Numbered from the stretch's first letter, positions 43,283 through 52,330 are shown. The stretch: DNA of 64,000 bases from Lachnospiraceae bacterium KH1T2 (GCA_900114405.1 FOSY01000003.1:124001-188000); one strand, 5' to 3'. Translations and numbers: made by a program. Notes: generated from the sequence alone by a model not told the origin.

Positions 43283-44945
43283 AGAAATGAGGATGAGGAG
43301 TTTTTTATTTATAGGGGCAGTTTGTTTGCTGACAGCATGTGCTGAGAAAGCACCTACGGAGAGACCTCCGGAGAGTATCGTTGAGAAGGACAAAGTAGAC
43401 GGTCCGGCGAAGTTTTCCGCAGGAATCGAGCCGGAGCTTCAAAAGATAGTAAGTGATAATAGTGCAGTAGTGAATGCAGCGGTTGTAAGTGAGAATACTT
43501 TGGGTGATCTGAAAGAAAGTACTTCTAAAGACACTGCCGGTATGAGTGCAGCGGATTCAATTACGGCAAGTAAATTTGCGATAGAGATGAATGCCGGATG
43601 GAATCTTGGAAATTCGCTTGATGCGCACTATGGCTCGCCGACTGGGGATGCGAATCTTTCACAGGAGACCATATGGGGGAATCCTCCTGTTTCGCATGAA
43701 CTCATTGATTATGTGGCACAGCAGGGATTTGACGTGATACGTGTACCGGTCTCATGGTACTACCATTCATACTCGGACGAAGACGGAAATGTGCGCATAA
43801 GCAAAGGCTGGCTCGACAGAGTGAAGGAAGTTGTTGACTATGCCTATGATGACGGACTTTATGTGATAATCGATTCACATCACGACCAGCCGATCATTTA
43901 TGCAGGAGTGAGTGACTCAGACATGGAAAAAGTCTATGCAGATGCAAGGTCTATGTGGAGCGATATAGCAAGCTACTTTGCAGACTATGACGATCATCTG
44001 ATCTTTGAGTCTTTTAATGAGGTCGATAATCTTGCGAAGTCATGGTCATTTGGCGAAAAAGCCGCAGCACAGATGAATGAGCTGAATCAGGTCTTCGTTG
44101 ATACGGTGCGTTCGTGCGGCGGAGAGAATGCAGAGAGGATTTTGATGGTACCGACGCTTCTTGACAGCTATAAGGAAGAGGCCGTCAATGCTTTCAGGCT
44201 TCCGAAAGATAAGGTCAGCGACCGGCTGCTTGTAACGGTTCACTGTTACAGCACGATCTTTGATCAGGACATAGATGATTTCTTTGCAAATATGGAAAAA
44301 TTCTCTGATGCTGCCGGTGCGCCGGTGATAGTCGGAGAGTGGGGAACTACATTTCATTACAGCCCGGAGAATTACAGGAGTATTCACGCGGGAAATTATA
44401 TCGCGCGGGCAAAAGAGCATGGTATCAAGTGTATCGTTTGGGATAATGGAAGCGATTATGACTATGTGAATAGAAAAGATCCGTCATCTTCGAATAAGGA
44501 GCTCATAGATGCGATAATGAATCCTAAGGAATTTGTGATGGGCGGCAAAGTTTCGCTCGATGATATGTCTTCATTTACTTACGAGACTATCGATCAGAAG
44601 ACAGGACTTCCGAAAAGCGACGAGTCGTGGGGAACTATCATCACATCTGAAGGAAATAATGCATATCCCGTTGAAAGCGGACATGATTCGATGATGCTAG
44701 TATTAAAGGCTTCCGGTGATGCAGAGAATCTTAAGATACACTATGTATATTTCTTTGATGAGTCGGGAAAGCTTTTGGACTTTGTAAATGATGCGGGCGG
44801 ATTTGACTGTAATACGGTAGCTATCCCGAAGGGTGCAGTGCGCGTAAGAATCGGTATAAACAGCAGCACTAATGCAACATCTGCGGGTGACTATGAGAGA
44901 TATTTTAAGAAAGACCAACTGGAATTGATTATAGGATATATGTAA
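43275..44945 (+). CDS. GH5 endoglucanase lipoprotein
   Basis: This 556-residue protein has a lipoprotein signal with lipobox LTAC near residue 20. A linker region follows (about 22-90), then a GH5_4-like catalytic domain (about 95-425) with acid/base Glu249 (FNEVDN) and nucleophile Glu355 (VGEWGT). One copy of the beta-rich domain lies at the C-terminus (about 430-556). It would be tethered to the outer side of the membrane. AAGGA at 43265 supports the ATG at 43275 inside the kinase gene end. It is a paralogue of the enzyme at 38997 and is followed by a CotH gene with a one-base overlap. Confidence 0.9.
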   Translation: MIKEMRMRSFLFIGAVCLLTACAEKAPTERPPESIVEKDKVDGPAKFSAGIEPELQKIVSDNSAVVNAAVVSENTLGDLKESTSKDTAGMSAADSITASKFAIEMNAGWNLGNSLDAHYGSPTGDANLSQETIWGNPPVSHELIDYVAQQGFDVIRVPVSWYYHSYSDEDGNVRISKGWLDRVKEVVDYAYDDGLYVIIDSHHDQPIIYAGVSDSDMEKVYADARSMWSDIASYFADYDDHLIFESFNEVDNLAKSWSFGEKAAAQMNELNQVFVDTVRSCGGENAERILMVPTLLDSYKEEAVNAFRLPKDKVSDRLLVTVHCYSTIFDQDIDDFFANMEKFSDAAGAPVIVGEWGTTFHYSPENYRSIHAGNYIARAKEHGIKCIVWDNGSDYDYVNRKDPSSSNKELIDAIMNPKEFVMGGKVSLDDMSSFTYETIDQKTGLPKSDESWGTIITSEGNNAYPVESGHDSMMLVLKASGDAENLKIHYVYFFDESGKLLDFVNDAGGFDCNTVAIPKGAVRVRIGINSSTNATSAGDYERYFKKDQLELIIGYM

Positions 44946-46510
44946 TGAACTTATTTAAGAAAAGAGTGGCATTATTACTTTTTTCGCTGATGATGTTTGC
45001 GCTTATCCTCACGGGTAAGCGCATATATAATGCGATAAAGCCAAATGTTTTAGGGGTAGGATTTGCGGAAGACTCTGCGGCAGAGAGCTGGCAGAAAATG
45101 GAGCTTACTGAAAAGATACCGGAAATCTACTTTAATGGAAGTGCAGCGGCAAGGACTTTGTCTGACAATGTGTGCTATATACCACAGGATCTTTCAGCGA
45201 AAGAATGGGCAGGACACCTGACTGTATCAGGCGGAAGCCTTTACTGGGAGAGAGATCCTGAGTTTAAGGACTTTAATGATGCAGTGGCTTCAGGTCATAA
45301 ATTTACGCTATGGTATGTGAGTAATGATGGTGAACATGCCGTAAGATACAGCTGCATATTTACCGGACTTCCGGTAATGGCATTAAATATCGAACCCGGT
45401 GCTATTAAAGACGGCGAGCGCAAAGGAAACATGAGCCTGCTGTGCCCGCAGTACAGCAGAAATGAGGAAGTGAACAGCGGATGCAGTGTCGCAATTCATG
45501 GAGGAACTTCAAGATGGTACGAGAAAAATTCATATAAATTAAAGCTTGATAAGAAAAGCTCGCTGCTCGGAATGCGTAAAGATGATGACTGGGTGCTCAA
45601 TGCACTTTATGATGATGCGGGGCTTATACATAATAAGCTTTCGTATGACCTTTGGAATGAAATAGCCGACAGCAATAGTGTAAAAAATGATAGCGGTGTA
45701 AAAGCAGAATACGTCGAGCTTTTGATAAGAGGAGAATACAGAGGCGTATATCTTTTAACAGAGAGAATAGACCGGAAGCTGCTTTCGCTCAGCGGAAACG
45801 ATATACTTTACAAATGCGTTGAGTGGTGGGATGGCGAGAGCAAAACGCAGGAAACCTATGGACTTGACTCTGCGTATGAGATCAAATTCCCGAAAGAAAC
45901 AACGAAGGAAGAGTGGCTTCCGTTAAAAAAATATAATGATATTTTTAATGAGAATAAAGAAGTGACCTATGATGAGGCATCGTCAATTGTTGATATGGAC
46001 AGCGTGGTTGACTATGAGCTGTTTTGCCAGGTCGCTTATGGCTGGGATAATCTCATGAAAAATACCTACCTTTCAGCAGAATATGATAATGGCAGATATA
46101 TCATTAAAAAGATCCCTTGGGATATAAATATAAGCTGGGGAAATAAGTGGGTATGGAATGGAGAATGCAACTACAATATTTACGATAAAAAAGCTGCGGA
46201 GAGCACCGGAATGTGGTGCTTTGATGCAAAAAGATTTCTTGAACTTGACCACGACAGGATGAGCGAAGCACTTTTGAAGCGATATAGAGAACTTAGAGAA
46301 AATATATTTACCGAGCAGCATATTACCGAGCTTGCAGAAAAGGATCTGGAGCTTTTGAAAAACTCCGGGGCATATGAGAGAAACTATGCGAGATGGAGCC
46401 ATGGAAGTAAATATTGGAAAGATGAGTATCTTTTTGACTATATAGACAGAAGACTGGTATTTCTTGATGAATACCTGAAAAATCCCGTGGTTGGTAAGAA
46501 GGAGCAATAA
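44945..46510 (+). CDS. Secreted CotH kinase
   Basis: This 521-residue protein has an N-terminal membrane anchor (about residues 7-25), a short beta region (about 60-150), and a CotH domain with SVAIHGGTSRWYEKNSYKLKL (lysine region) and the metal segment IPWDINISWGNKW. It is shorter than the CotH proteins at 2634 and 27700 and lacks the lamin-tail domain. ATG overlaps the GH5 stop (TAATG). Likely an extracellular protein kinase for neighbouring secreted proteins, an inference. Confidence 0.87.
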   Translation: MNLFKKRVALLLFSLMMFALILTGKRIYNAIKPNVLGVGFAEDSAAESWQKMELTEKIPEIYFNGSAAARTLSDNVCYIPQDLSAKEWAGHLTVSGGSLYWERDPEFKDFNDAVASGHKFTLWYVSNDGEHAVRYSCIFTGLPVMALNIEPGAIKDGERKGNMSLLCPQYSRNEEVNSGCSVAIHGGTSRWYEKNSYKLKLDKKSSLLGMRKDDDWVLNALYDDAGLIHNKLSYDLWNEIADSNSVKNDSGVKAEYVELLIRGEYRGVYLLTERIDRKLLSLSGNDILYKCVEWWDGESKTQETYGLDSAYEIKFPKETTKEEWLPLKKYNDIFNENKEVTYDEASSIVDMDSVVDYELFCQVAYGWDNLMKNTYLSAEYDNGRYIIKKIPWDINISWGNKWVWNGECNYNIYDKKAAESTGMWCFDAKRFLELDHDRMSEALLKRYRELRENIFTEQHITELAEKDLELLKNSGAYERNYARWSHGSKYWKDEYLFDYIDRRLVFLDEYLKNPVVGKKEQ

Positions 46511-46511
46511 A

Positions 46512-47192
46512 ATGAAGTGGCGTCATGAATTAAAATTTATAGTGAATGATGCAGAGCTTGCACTTCTTGGAATGCAGCTTGGGGCGCTTATGAAGCCAGA
46601 CCCTTATCAGGGGAGCAAGAGCTATAAGATCACAAGTCTTTACTTCGATGATATAGATAACAGATGCTATTTTGACAATTTGAACGGAAACGGGATAAGA
46701 GAGAAGTACAGGCTTAGATATTATGGCGATGATACTTCATTTATGCGCCTTGAAAAGAAGTGTAAAAATGCGTCGATGACTATGAAAAACAGCTTTGAAG
46801 TGAGCAGGGACATGGCAGGACTTTTGCTGAAAGGCGAGGTACCATTCCCTGACCCGGATATGGATGAAGGGCTTCAAATGCTGCTGGCAGAAATGAGGCT
46901 TAAGGGCATGCAGCCCAAGAGCATTGTGCGGTATGAGAGAACAGCCTTTACTGCAAGAGCGGGAAATGTAAGGATAACCTTTGACCGAAATATAAGCGCA
47001 AGTACGAATATTTCAGACTTCATGGAAAGAAGTTTTAGAGTACGTCCGCTTATGACTAAGAGTACACACGTGCTTGAAGTAAAATATGATGAATTTCTAC
47101 CGGTGTATCTTAAAGAACTCCTCGAAGACAGGGGACTTTGGCAGACAGCATTTTCAAAGTATGCAGAATCAAGAAGAATGGAGATAGGATAA
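46512..47192 (+). CDS. VTC-domain (polyphosphate polymerase-like) protein, second copy
   Basis: This 226-residue paralogue of the protein at 1249 has RHELKFIV, ITSLYFDD, REKYRLRYYGDD, RLEKKCKN, SIVRYERTAF and LEVKYDEFLPVYL, the ordered basic and acidic strands of the VTC tunnel fold. AAGGAG at 46499 fits the ATG at 46512. It is coupled to the DUF4956 gene by TAATG. Confidence 0.88.
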   Translation: MKWRHELKFIVNDAELALLGMQLGALMKPDPYQGSKSYKITSLYFDDIDNRCYFDNLNGNGIREKYRLRYYGDDTSFMRLEKKCKNASMTMKNSFEVSRDMAGLLLKGEVPFPDPDMDEGLQMLLAEMRLKGMQPKSIVRYERTAFTARAGNVRITFDRNISASTNISDFMERSFRVRPLMTKSTHVLEVKYDEFLPVYLKELLEDRGLWQTAFSKYAESRRMEIG

Positions 47193-47869
47193 TGAATTTT
47201 ACTGATGCTATAAAGACATCTGTGCTTAATGGATTTAATAATACTGATATTTCACTTGGAAGGATTGTTATAACGCTTATCATATCCTTTGCGATAGCTT
47301 TATATGTACACTGCGTATATAAACTTGCAACGAGAAGAGCTTTTTACTATCGCAATTTCGGCACAGCACTTGCGATAATTTCAATGATAACAGCCGGAAT
47401 CGTGCTTGCGATGCAGTCAAGTATCGTGATCTCACTCGGAATGGTCGGCGCTCTTTCCATAGTACGTTTCAGGACAGCTATCAAAGATCCGATGGATCTC
47501 TTGTTCCTTTTCTGGTCAATAGGTGTGGGAATCATCTGCGGAGCAGGTCTTTTCGAGCTTGCGCTGATAGTGTCTGTAATGGCTTCGCTGGGTATTCTCT
47601 TATTTGAAATGCTTCCGGCAAAAAGTGGGACATTTTTGCTTTGCGTGAATGCATCATCAAATGATGTCGAAGATGAGATACTTTCTAAGATGGGTGAATA
47701 TGTAAAGTGGAGCAAGATCAGATCAGAAAATTTCAGTGCAGCATCACTTGATATGATCGTAGAGATAAAGATAGAGGCAGAGAGCAGACAGTCACTCGTG
47801 AATGCGTTAACATCTATATCAGCAGTAGAATCAGTCTCACTTCTTGAAAATGCATCTGAGGTCAGATGA
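47192..47869 (+). CDS. DUF4956 membrane protein, second copy
   Basis: This 225-residue protein has about four helices (residues 20-135) and carries SLGMVGALSIVRFRTAIKD as in the copy at 1966, then a soluble tail. The GGAGATAGGA just before the start and the overlap with the VTC gene set the ATG at 47192. Function unknown; always next to VTC in this window. Confidence 0.88.
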   Translation: MNFTDAIKTSVLNGFNNTDISLGRIVITLIISFAIALYVHCVYKLATRRAFYYRNFGTALAIISMITAGIVLAMQSSIVISLGMVGALSIVRFRTAIKDPMDLLFLFWSIGVGIICGAGLFELALIVSVMASLGILLFEMLPAKSGTFLLCVNASSNDVEDEILSKMGEYVKWSKIRSENFSAASLDMIVEIKIEAESRQSLVNALTSISAVESVSLLENASEVR

Positions 47870-48211
47870 GATAAAGTATAAGTTTAATTGCAGCTGAGAT
47901 AAAATTGACAAAAAAATGACAATATTTTATTGCAATGGATTACTTTTCGTATTAAAATGCTTGTGAGCGTTATTCTATTGCAGAAAATGCATCATTTTTA
48001 GAATAAAATTATTTCATTTTGTCAAAAAGAACGGGACCTGAGAAAGGCCTGTATAACTGACATCCGCATTTATTCTTGAAGAGATTCTCTCTGCTAAAAT
48101 TCCGCTCGTTTACTAATCATTTTTTTAGTCTGACATGTAGAAGGCATGAATAGTTTTATTTTTGCCGCCATTATTTATGGCAATTCATATGATCAGAGAA
48201 AGGACATCGTT
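47870..48211 (+). promoter_or_regulatory. Long upstream region of the ECF S-component gene
   Basis: This gene-free stretch holds TTGACA (47905-47910) and, 17 bases after TTGCAA (47930-47935), TAAAAT (47953-47958), a plausible promoter. The remaining leader of about 250 bases includes short inverted repeats but no riboswitch consensus I can name. A vitamin-responsive RNA is possible but not shown. Confidence 0.4.
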
Positions 48212-48850
48212 ATGAAAACGACAGCAACAGTAGATACAGCAAGAGTGAACGTTAATGCTTCTCAGGCAAAGACAAAGTACATGGTACAGCTTGCACTTAT
48301 GGTAGCAATCACACTTATCATGGCACTTACACCACTTGGATACATCAAACTTCCGGGAATCTCAATGTCATTCCTTGCAGTTCCTGTATCTGTAGGTGCC
48401 GTTATGCTTGGCCCTGTTGGCGGAGCGATCTGCGGAGCAGCATTCGGTATCACTTCATTTTCAAGTGGACTTACAGGCACTTTTGCACCACTTGCAATGG
48501 CAAATATCGCAGGATTTTTCTGCATGACAGTAGTTGCCAGAGTACTTGAAGGCCTTCTTACAGGATTTATCTTTAAGGCACTTCGCAGCGCAAAGAGTAC
48601 TCAGAAGGTTTCATTCTTCCTTGCAAGCCTTGCAACACCATTGCTCAATACATTTTTCTTTATGAGTGCAATGATCCTTTTCTTCTACAATACAGAGCTT
48701 ATTCAGGGCTTTGTGACAGCACTTGGAGCTGCAAACCCATTTATGTTCGTGGTTCTTATGGTAGGAATTCAGGGTGCGATCGAGGCTATTGTGTGTACTA
48801 TCGTAGGTACAGCTGTTTCTACAGCACTCTATAAAATATTTAAAAAATAA
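48212..48850 (+). CDS. ECF transporter S component, PanT-like
   Basis: This 212-residue protein has five or six membrane helices, with TPLGYIKLPGISMSFLAVPVSVGAVMLGP and GAAFGITSF early in the protein. This pattern is that of ECF S components for pantothenate and related vitamins. It needs the shared EcfA/A'/T module encoded elsewhere. AAAGGA precedes the ATG at 48212; the frame is open from 48146 but lacks a ribosome site. It is followed 18 bases later by a P1 peptidase gene. Substrate assignment is tentative. Confidence 0.82.
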   Translation: MKTTATVDTARVNVNASQAKTKYMVQLALMVAITLIMALTPLGYIKLPGISMSFLAVPVSVGAVMLGPVGGAICGAAFGITSFSSGLTGTFAPLAMANIAGFFCMTVVARVLEGLLTGFIFKALRSAKSTQKVSFFLASLATPLLNTFFFMSAMILFFYNTELIQGFVTALGAANPFMFVVLMVGIQGAIEAIVCTIVGTAVSTALYKIFKK

Positions 48851-48868
48851 ATCAGAGGTTACTTTTTT

Positions 48869-49861
48869 ATGGGTAGTTCAGTTATGACTTTAATTGATGC
48901 AGCCGGCATTCGCGTTGAGCCGGGCGGATTTCAGATAGGGCATGTCACAGACAACGAGGCAAAGACCGGAGTTACGGTGATTTATTTTCCGGATGGTGCG
49001 AGATGCGGCTGTGATATAAGCGGCGGCGGCCCTGCTTCAAGGGAGACACCGCTTGCATCACCGCTCACAGCCGATAATCTTATTAATGCACTTGTACTTT
49101 CAGGAGGCTCTGCCTATGGTCTTGCTGCATCAAATGGAGTCATGAAGTATTTAGAAGAGCAGGGAATAGGTTTTGACACCGGATTTTCAAAGGTCCCGCT
49201 CGTGATGCAGTCATGCATATTTGATCTGGGCTATGGAAGCACCTGTCGTCCTGATGAAGGAATGGGGCGAGAGGCAGCTTGCGAAGCACTGAAAAATAAA
49301 TCGCTGAAAATGGTCACTCCATTGATGGGAAATGTCGGAGCCGGCACTGGTGCTACTGTGGGTAAGATCTGCGGTATGAAGAGAGCAAGTAAGTGTGGGC
49401 TTGGAATTTCCTCATTAAAGCTTGGAGAGCTTGAAGTTACAGCGATAGTTGCAGTTAATGCGCTGGGAGATATTATAGATCCTGAATGCGGCATTGAAAT
49501 TGCCGGACTTAGAAGTGAAGATCGCAGCGAGATCATGAACTCTGTGGAAAAGATATATGAAATGGCTTCTACCCCAAAAGCTGCCCTTAATACAACGATC
49601 GGAGCAGTGATCACAAATGCAGACTTCAATAAAGGCGAGGCAAATAAGCTTGCTTCAATGACCCGCACAGCATATGCAAGATGTATCTATCCGGTAGGTA
49701 CGATGATGGATGGAGACAGTATCTATGCCGCATGCCTTGGCAATATAAAAGCAGACCTTAATACAGTTGGAACATTAGCTTCAGAAGCTATGGCAAAAGC
49801 GATAATAAATGCTGTAAAAACATCAAAGATATCTGAGGACGAGTATCTTAAAAATGTATAA
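48869..49861 (+). CDS. P1-family peptidase (DmpA/BapA-like)
   Basis: This 330-residue protein has the DmpA-like fold motifs RCGCDISGGGPASRET, LSGGSAYGLAASNGVMKYL and the glycine-rich GNVGAGTGATVG expected near the self-cleavage site. These enzymes cut themselves to expose a nucleophile and act as aminopeptidases, some specific for beta-amino acids. No signal peptide is visible. Being paired with a PanT-like S component, it might release pantothenate or a beta-alanine compound. A strong bidirectional terminator follows. Confidence 0.87.
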   Translation: MGSSVMTLIDAAGIRVEPGGFQIGHVTDNEAKTGVTVIYFPDGARCGCDISGGGPASRETPLASPLTADNLINALVLSGGSAYGLAASNGVMKYLEEQGIGFDTGFSKVPLVMQSCIFDLGYGSTCRPDEGMGREAACEALKNKSLKMVTPLMGNVGAGTGATVGKICGMKRASKCGLGISSLKLGELEVTAIVAVNALGDIIDPECGIEIAGLRSEDRSEIMNSVEKIYEMASTPKAALNTTIGAVITNADFNKGEANKLASMTRTAYARCIYPVGTMMDGDSIYAACLGNIKADLNTVGTLASEAMAKAIINAVKTSKISEDEYLKNV

Positions 49862-49868
49862 TGAATAC

Positions 49869-49920
49869 AATCAAACAAAAACAGAACGTATCTTGTATAC
49901 GTTCTGTTTTTTGTTTGATT
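49869..49920. terminator. Long bidirectional terminator
   Basis: A stem of about 23 base pairs, from AATCAAAC at 49869 to GTTTGATT ending 49920, has the core ACAGAACGTAT/ATACGTTCTGT. A- and T-rich flanks lie on both sides of the core, so it can act on either strand. Confidence 0.9.
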
Positions 49921-49952
49921 AATTATACATCATATAGTATACTCGTTATATT

Positions 49953-50717
49953 ATGATAGATGTGATTATTAAATTTATACCGTTGATTAGTGTATTGATC
50001 CTGGTAGGTTGTTTTGTAGGTTTTATAATCTACTTAAAGCGCCGTATCAGAAATTTTTCCAGATCGATCTTTGGAACAGATTCGCTGGTAGAAGGCTACA
50101 ACCGCCAGAAAGATCGCCTTTCTGTAGAAGCAAAATCGGTTTCAGGGATGACAAGGCTGCTTGAGCCTCAGATAAGAAGGGACTTTCCGGAGTTTAACTG
50201 GCAGCAGTTTAAGGTGAAAGCTGAAAATATGCTTGAATCTGTATTTATAGCTTTGGATACTGGCAATATCGATAAGCTTTGCGAAGCTTCTGGTGATATA
50301 CGCGAGCAGGTGAGAAATAAGATTGAAATGAATAAATCTGAAGATGTTTCAGAATATTTTCAGAATATCAAAATACATCAGACTGAGATAACCAAGTATG
50401 AGAAAAAGGGTGGTAGATGTGTGATAACATTCCAGAGTTCTGTGGGCTATAAGCACTATGCAGAAAAAAATGGAATCGTTACAGATGGGGATAAAGATCG
50501 GTTGACTCAGACTAAATACAATACTGAGCTCATGTATATTCAAGATCCGTCAAAGGTTACAGGTGATGCGGTGGGGGCAAAGTGCCCTAATTGCGGTGCA
50601 CCTATAACAAATCTCGGAGCAAAGCATTGTGAATTTTGCGGAAGTGCGGTAGTTCCAATCGATATAAAGGTGTGGACATTAAGTAAATACTATGAGGTTG
50701 TTCATCAGTCAATCTAA
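49953..50717 (+). CDS. Membrane protein with Tim44-like domain and zinc ribbon
   Basis: This 254-residue protein has one N-terminal helix (about residues 8-30), a soluble domain (about 65-200) resembling bacterial Tim44-like proteins (LEPQIRRDFPEFNWQQFK, ENMLESVFIALDTGN), and a C-terminal zinc ribbon CPNCGAP...CEFCGS. It lies 15 bases before the SPFH/zinc-ribbon gene, so the two probably work together at the membrane. The precise role is unknown. The Tim44 link is by pattern only. Confidence 0.7.
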   Translation: MIDVIIKFIPLISVLILVGCFVGFIIYLKRRIRNFSRSIFGTDSLVEGYNRQKDRLSVEAKSVSGMTRLLEPQIRRDFPEFNWQQFKVKAENMLESVFIALDTGNIDKLCEASGDIREQVRNKIEMNKSEDVSEYFQNIKIHQTEITKYEKKGGRCVITFQSSVGYKHYAEKNGIVTDGDKDRLTQTKYNTELMYIQDPSKVTGDAVGAKCPNCGAPITNLGAKHCEFCGSAVVPIDIKVWTLSKYYEVVHQSI

Positions 50718-50732
50718 AAAAGGAGTGTAGAA

Positions 50733-52046
50733 ATGGGAATTATTAAAGCAGCGTTTGACGCTATCAGGGGCGGATTTGCAGATCAGTGGCTGGAGGTCAT
50801 TGAAGCAGATGATATGGGGGATCAGACCGTCTTTACAGAAGGCGTGCTCATCAGAAATAAAGGAAATCAGAAAAGAACAGACTATACAGTAACAAACGGT
50901 TCTGTAATCCATGTATATGACAATCAGTTCATGATGCTTGTAGATGGTGGTAAGATTGTCGATTATACAGCTGAGCCGGGCTATTACAAAGTTGACAATT
51001 CTTCACTTCCATCACTTTTTAATGGTCAGTTCGGTGATTCGCTCAAGGAAAGCTTTAACCGTATAAAATATGGCGGACAGACACCTACAAAGCAGAAAGT
51101 ATTCTTTGTAAACCTTCAGGAAATCAAGGGAATCAAGTTCGGCACCAGAAATCCTATCAACTATTTTGATATGTTCTACAATGCCGAGCTTTTCCTGAGA
51201 GCACATGGTACATATTCAATAAAGATTACTGATCCGCTTAAATTCTATGCAGAAGCAATTCCAAGAAATGCAGAGAAGGTTGACATAACTGATATAAATG
51301 AACAGTATCTTTCAGAATTTCTTGAAGCTCTTCAGTCTGCTATAAACCAGATGTCTGCAGATGGCACACGAATCTCATTCGTTACATCAAAGGGACGTGA
51401 GCTCGGCAAGTATATGGCAGACATACTTGATGAGGAATGGAATCAGCTTCGTGGTATGGAGATTCAGGCGGTAGGTATCGCAAGTATCTCTTATGACGAT
51501 AATTCTCAGAAACTCATCAACATGCGTAATGAAGGCGCAATGCTTTCTGACCCGACTATCCGTGAAGGTTATATGCAGGGACATGTTGCAAGAGGTCTCG
51601 AAGCCGCAGGCTCAAATGCAAACGGTTCCATGGCTGGCTTCATGGGAATGGGCATGGGCATGAATTTTGCAGGAAATGCCATGGGTGCAGCTTCTCAGGC
51701 AAATATGCAGCAGATGCAGAATCAGCAGCAGATGAACGCACAGATGGCTGGCGGCGCAGCAGGTGCAGCACCACAGCAGACACAACAGCATACAGCAGCG
51801 GAAAATGGCTGGACATGTGAATGTGGAGTTGTAAACACAGGTAAATTCTGTACAGAGTGCGGAAAACCAAAGCCGGCACCGGCTGCAGATAACAGCTGGA
51901 CATGTGAGTGTGGAGTTGTGAACACAGGCAAATTCTGCACAGAGTGCGGAAAGCCAAGACCGGTAATGAGCACTAAGTGGACATGCGAGTGCGGAGCAGA
52001 GAATGAGGGTAAATTCTGCACTGAATGTGGAAAACCAAGACCATAA
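50733..52046 (+). CDS. SPFH-domain protein with three zinc ribbons (YdjI-like)
   Basis: This 437-residue protein has an N-terminal SPFH-like domain (about residues 25-290) of the YdjI/virion-core type, with NQFMMLVDGGKIVDY and GTYSIKITDPLKFY. A Met/Gln/Ala-rich stretch (about 295-355) precedes three tandem zinc ribbons of about 25 residues (CECGVVNTGKFCTECGKP). The third copy is slightly diverged. SPFH proteins scaffold membrane microdomains; in B. subtilis YdjI helps in membrane stress. AAGGAG precedes the ATG. Confidence 0.85.
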   Translation: MGIIKAAFDAIRGGFADQWLEVIEADDMGDQTVFTEGVLIRNKGNQKRTDYTVTNGSVIHVYDNQFMMLVDGGKIVDYTAEPGYYKVDNSSLPSLFNGQFGDSLKESFNRIKYGGQTPTKQKVFFVNLQEIKGIKFGTRNPINYFDMFYNAELFLRAHGTYSIKITDPLKFYAEAIPRNAEKVDITDINEQYLSEFLEALQSAINQMSADGTRISFVTSKGRELGKYMADILDEEWNQLRGMEIQAVGIASISYDDNSQKLINMRNEGAMLSDPTIREGYMQGHVARGLEAAGSNANGSMAGFMGMGMGMNFAGNAMGAASQANMQQMQNQQQMNAQMAGGAAGAAPQQTQQHTAAENGWTCECGVVNTGKFCTECGKPKPAPAADNSWTCECGVVNTGKFCTECGKPRPVMSTKWTCECGAENEGKFCTECGKPRP

Positions 52047-52050
52047 TAAT

Positions 52051-52089
52051 AAAATCCTTCGTGGCTTAGCCACGGAGGATTTTGTTTTT
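52051..52089 (+). terminator. Terminator after the SPFH gene
   Basis: AAAATCCTTCGTGGC (52051-52065) pairs with 52069-52083 around a TTA loop, then TGTTTTT. Confidence 0.92.
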
Positions 52090-52137
52090 AAAAGGGAGGT
52101 GGGCACCGGATTGATCCGATGCCCGAGTATGAAAAAG
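52086..52137 (+). repeat. Post-terminator hairpin element, copy 1
   Basis: TTTTAAAAGGGAGG (52086-52099) is followed by a hairpin GGGCACCGGAT/ATCCGATGCCC (52101-52124) and then GAGTATGAAAAAG. The same order with a different hairpin sequence occurs at 61304-61357, also right after a terminator. The conserved flanks with a variable stem suggest a structured RNA or mobile repeat. The rest of the gap to 52330 shows only AT-rich sequence with a partial inverted repeat (AAACGA/TCGTTT near 52170). Confidence 0.55.
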
Positions 52138-52330
52138 AAGTTCGTTTAATAAAGTTTACGGATTAATGATAAACGAGTGTGTGGGGTTCGTTTACCTCCG
52201 TCGAACTGATTATATAATACTTCTATCTTGTGACTTAATTTAGAATATCTTGTATACATTTTATGAACGCGCACTTAAAAACTTCTTAAATTTATAAATG
52301 AACGATAACATTGTATTGAAAATAAAAACT

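Noticed and set aside
48025..48075. TPP riboswitch (CTGAGA seen in the ECF leader)
   Set aside because: The hexamer is present, but the ACCTGA...GGATAATGCCAGCG part and the paired helices are missing.
51810..52046. CRISPR or DNA tandem repeat in the SPFH gene
   Set aside because: The repeats are protein zinc ribbons in frame, with silent base changes between copies.
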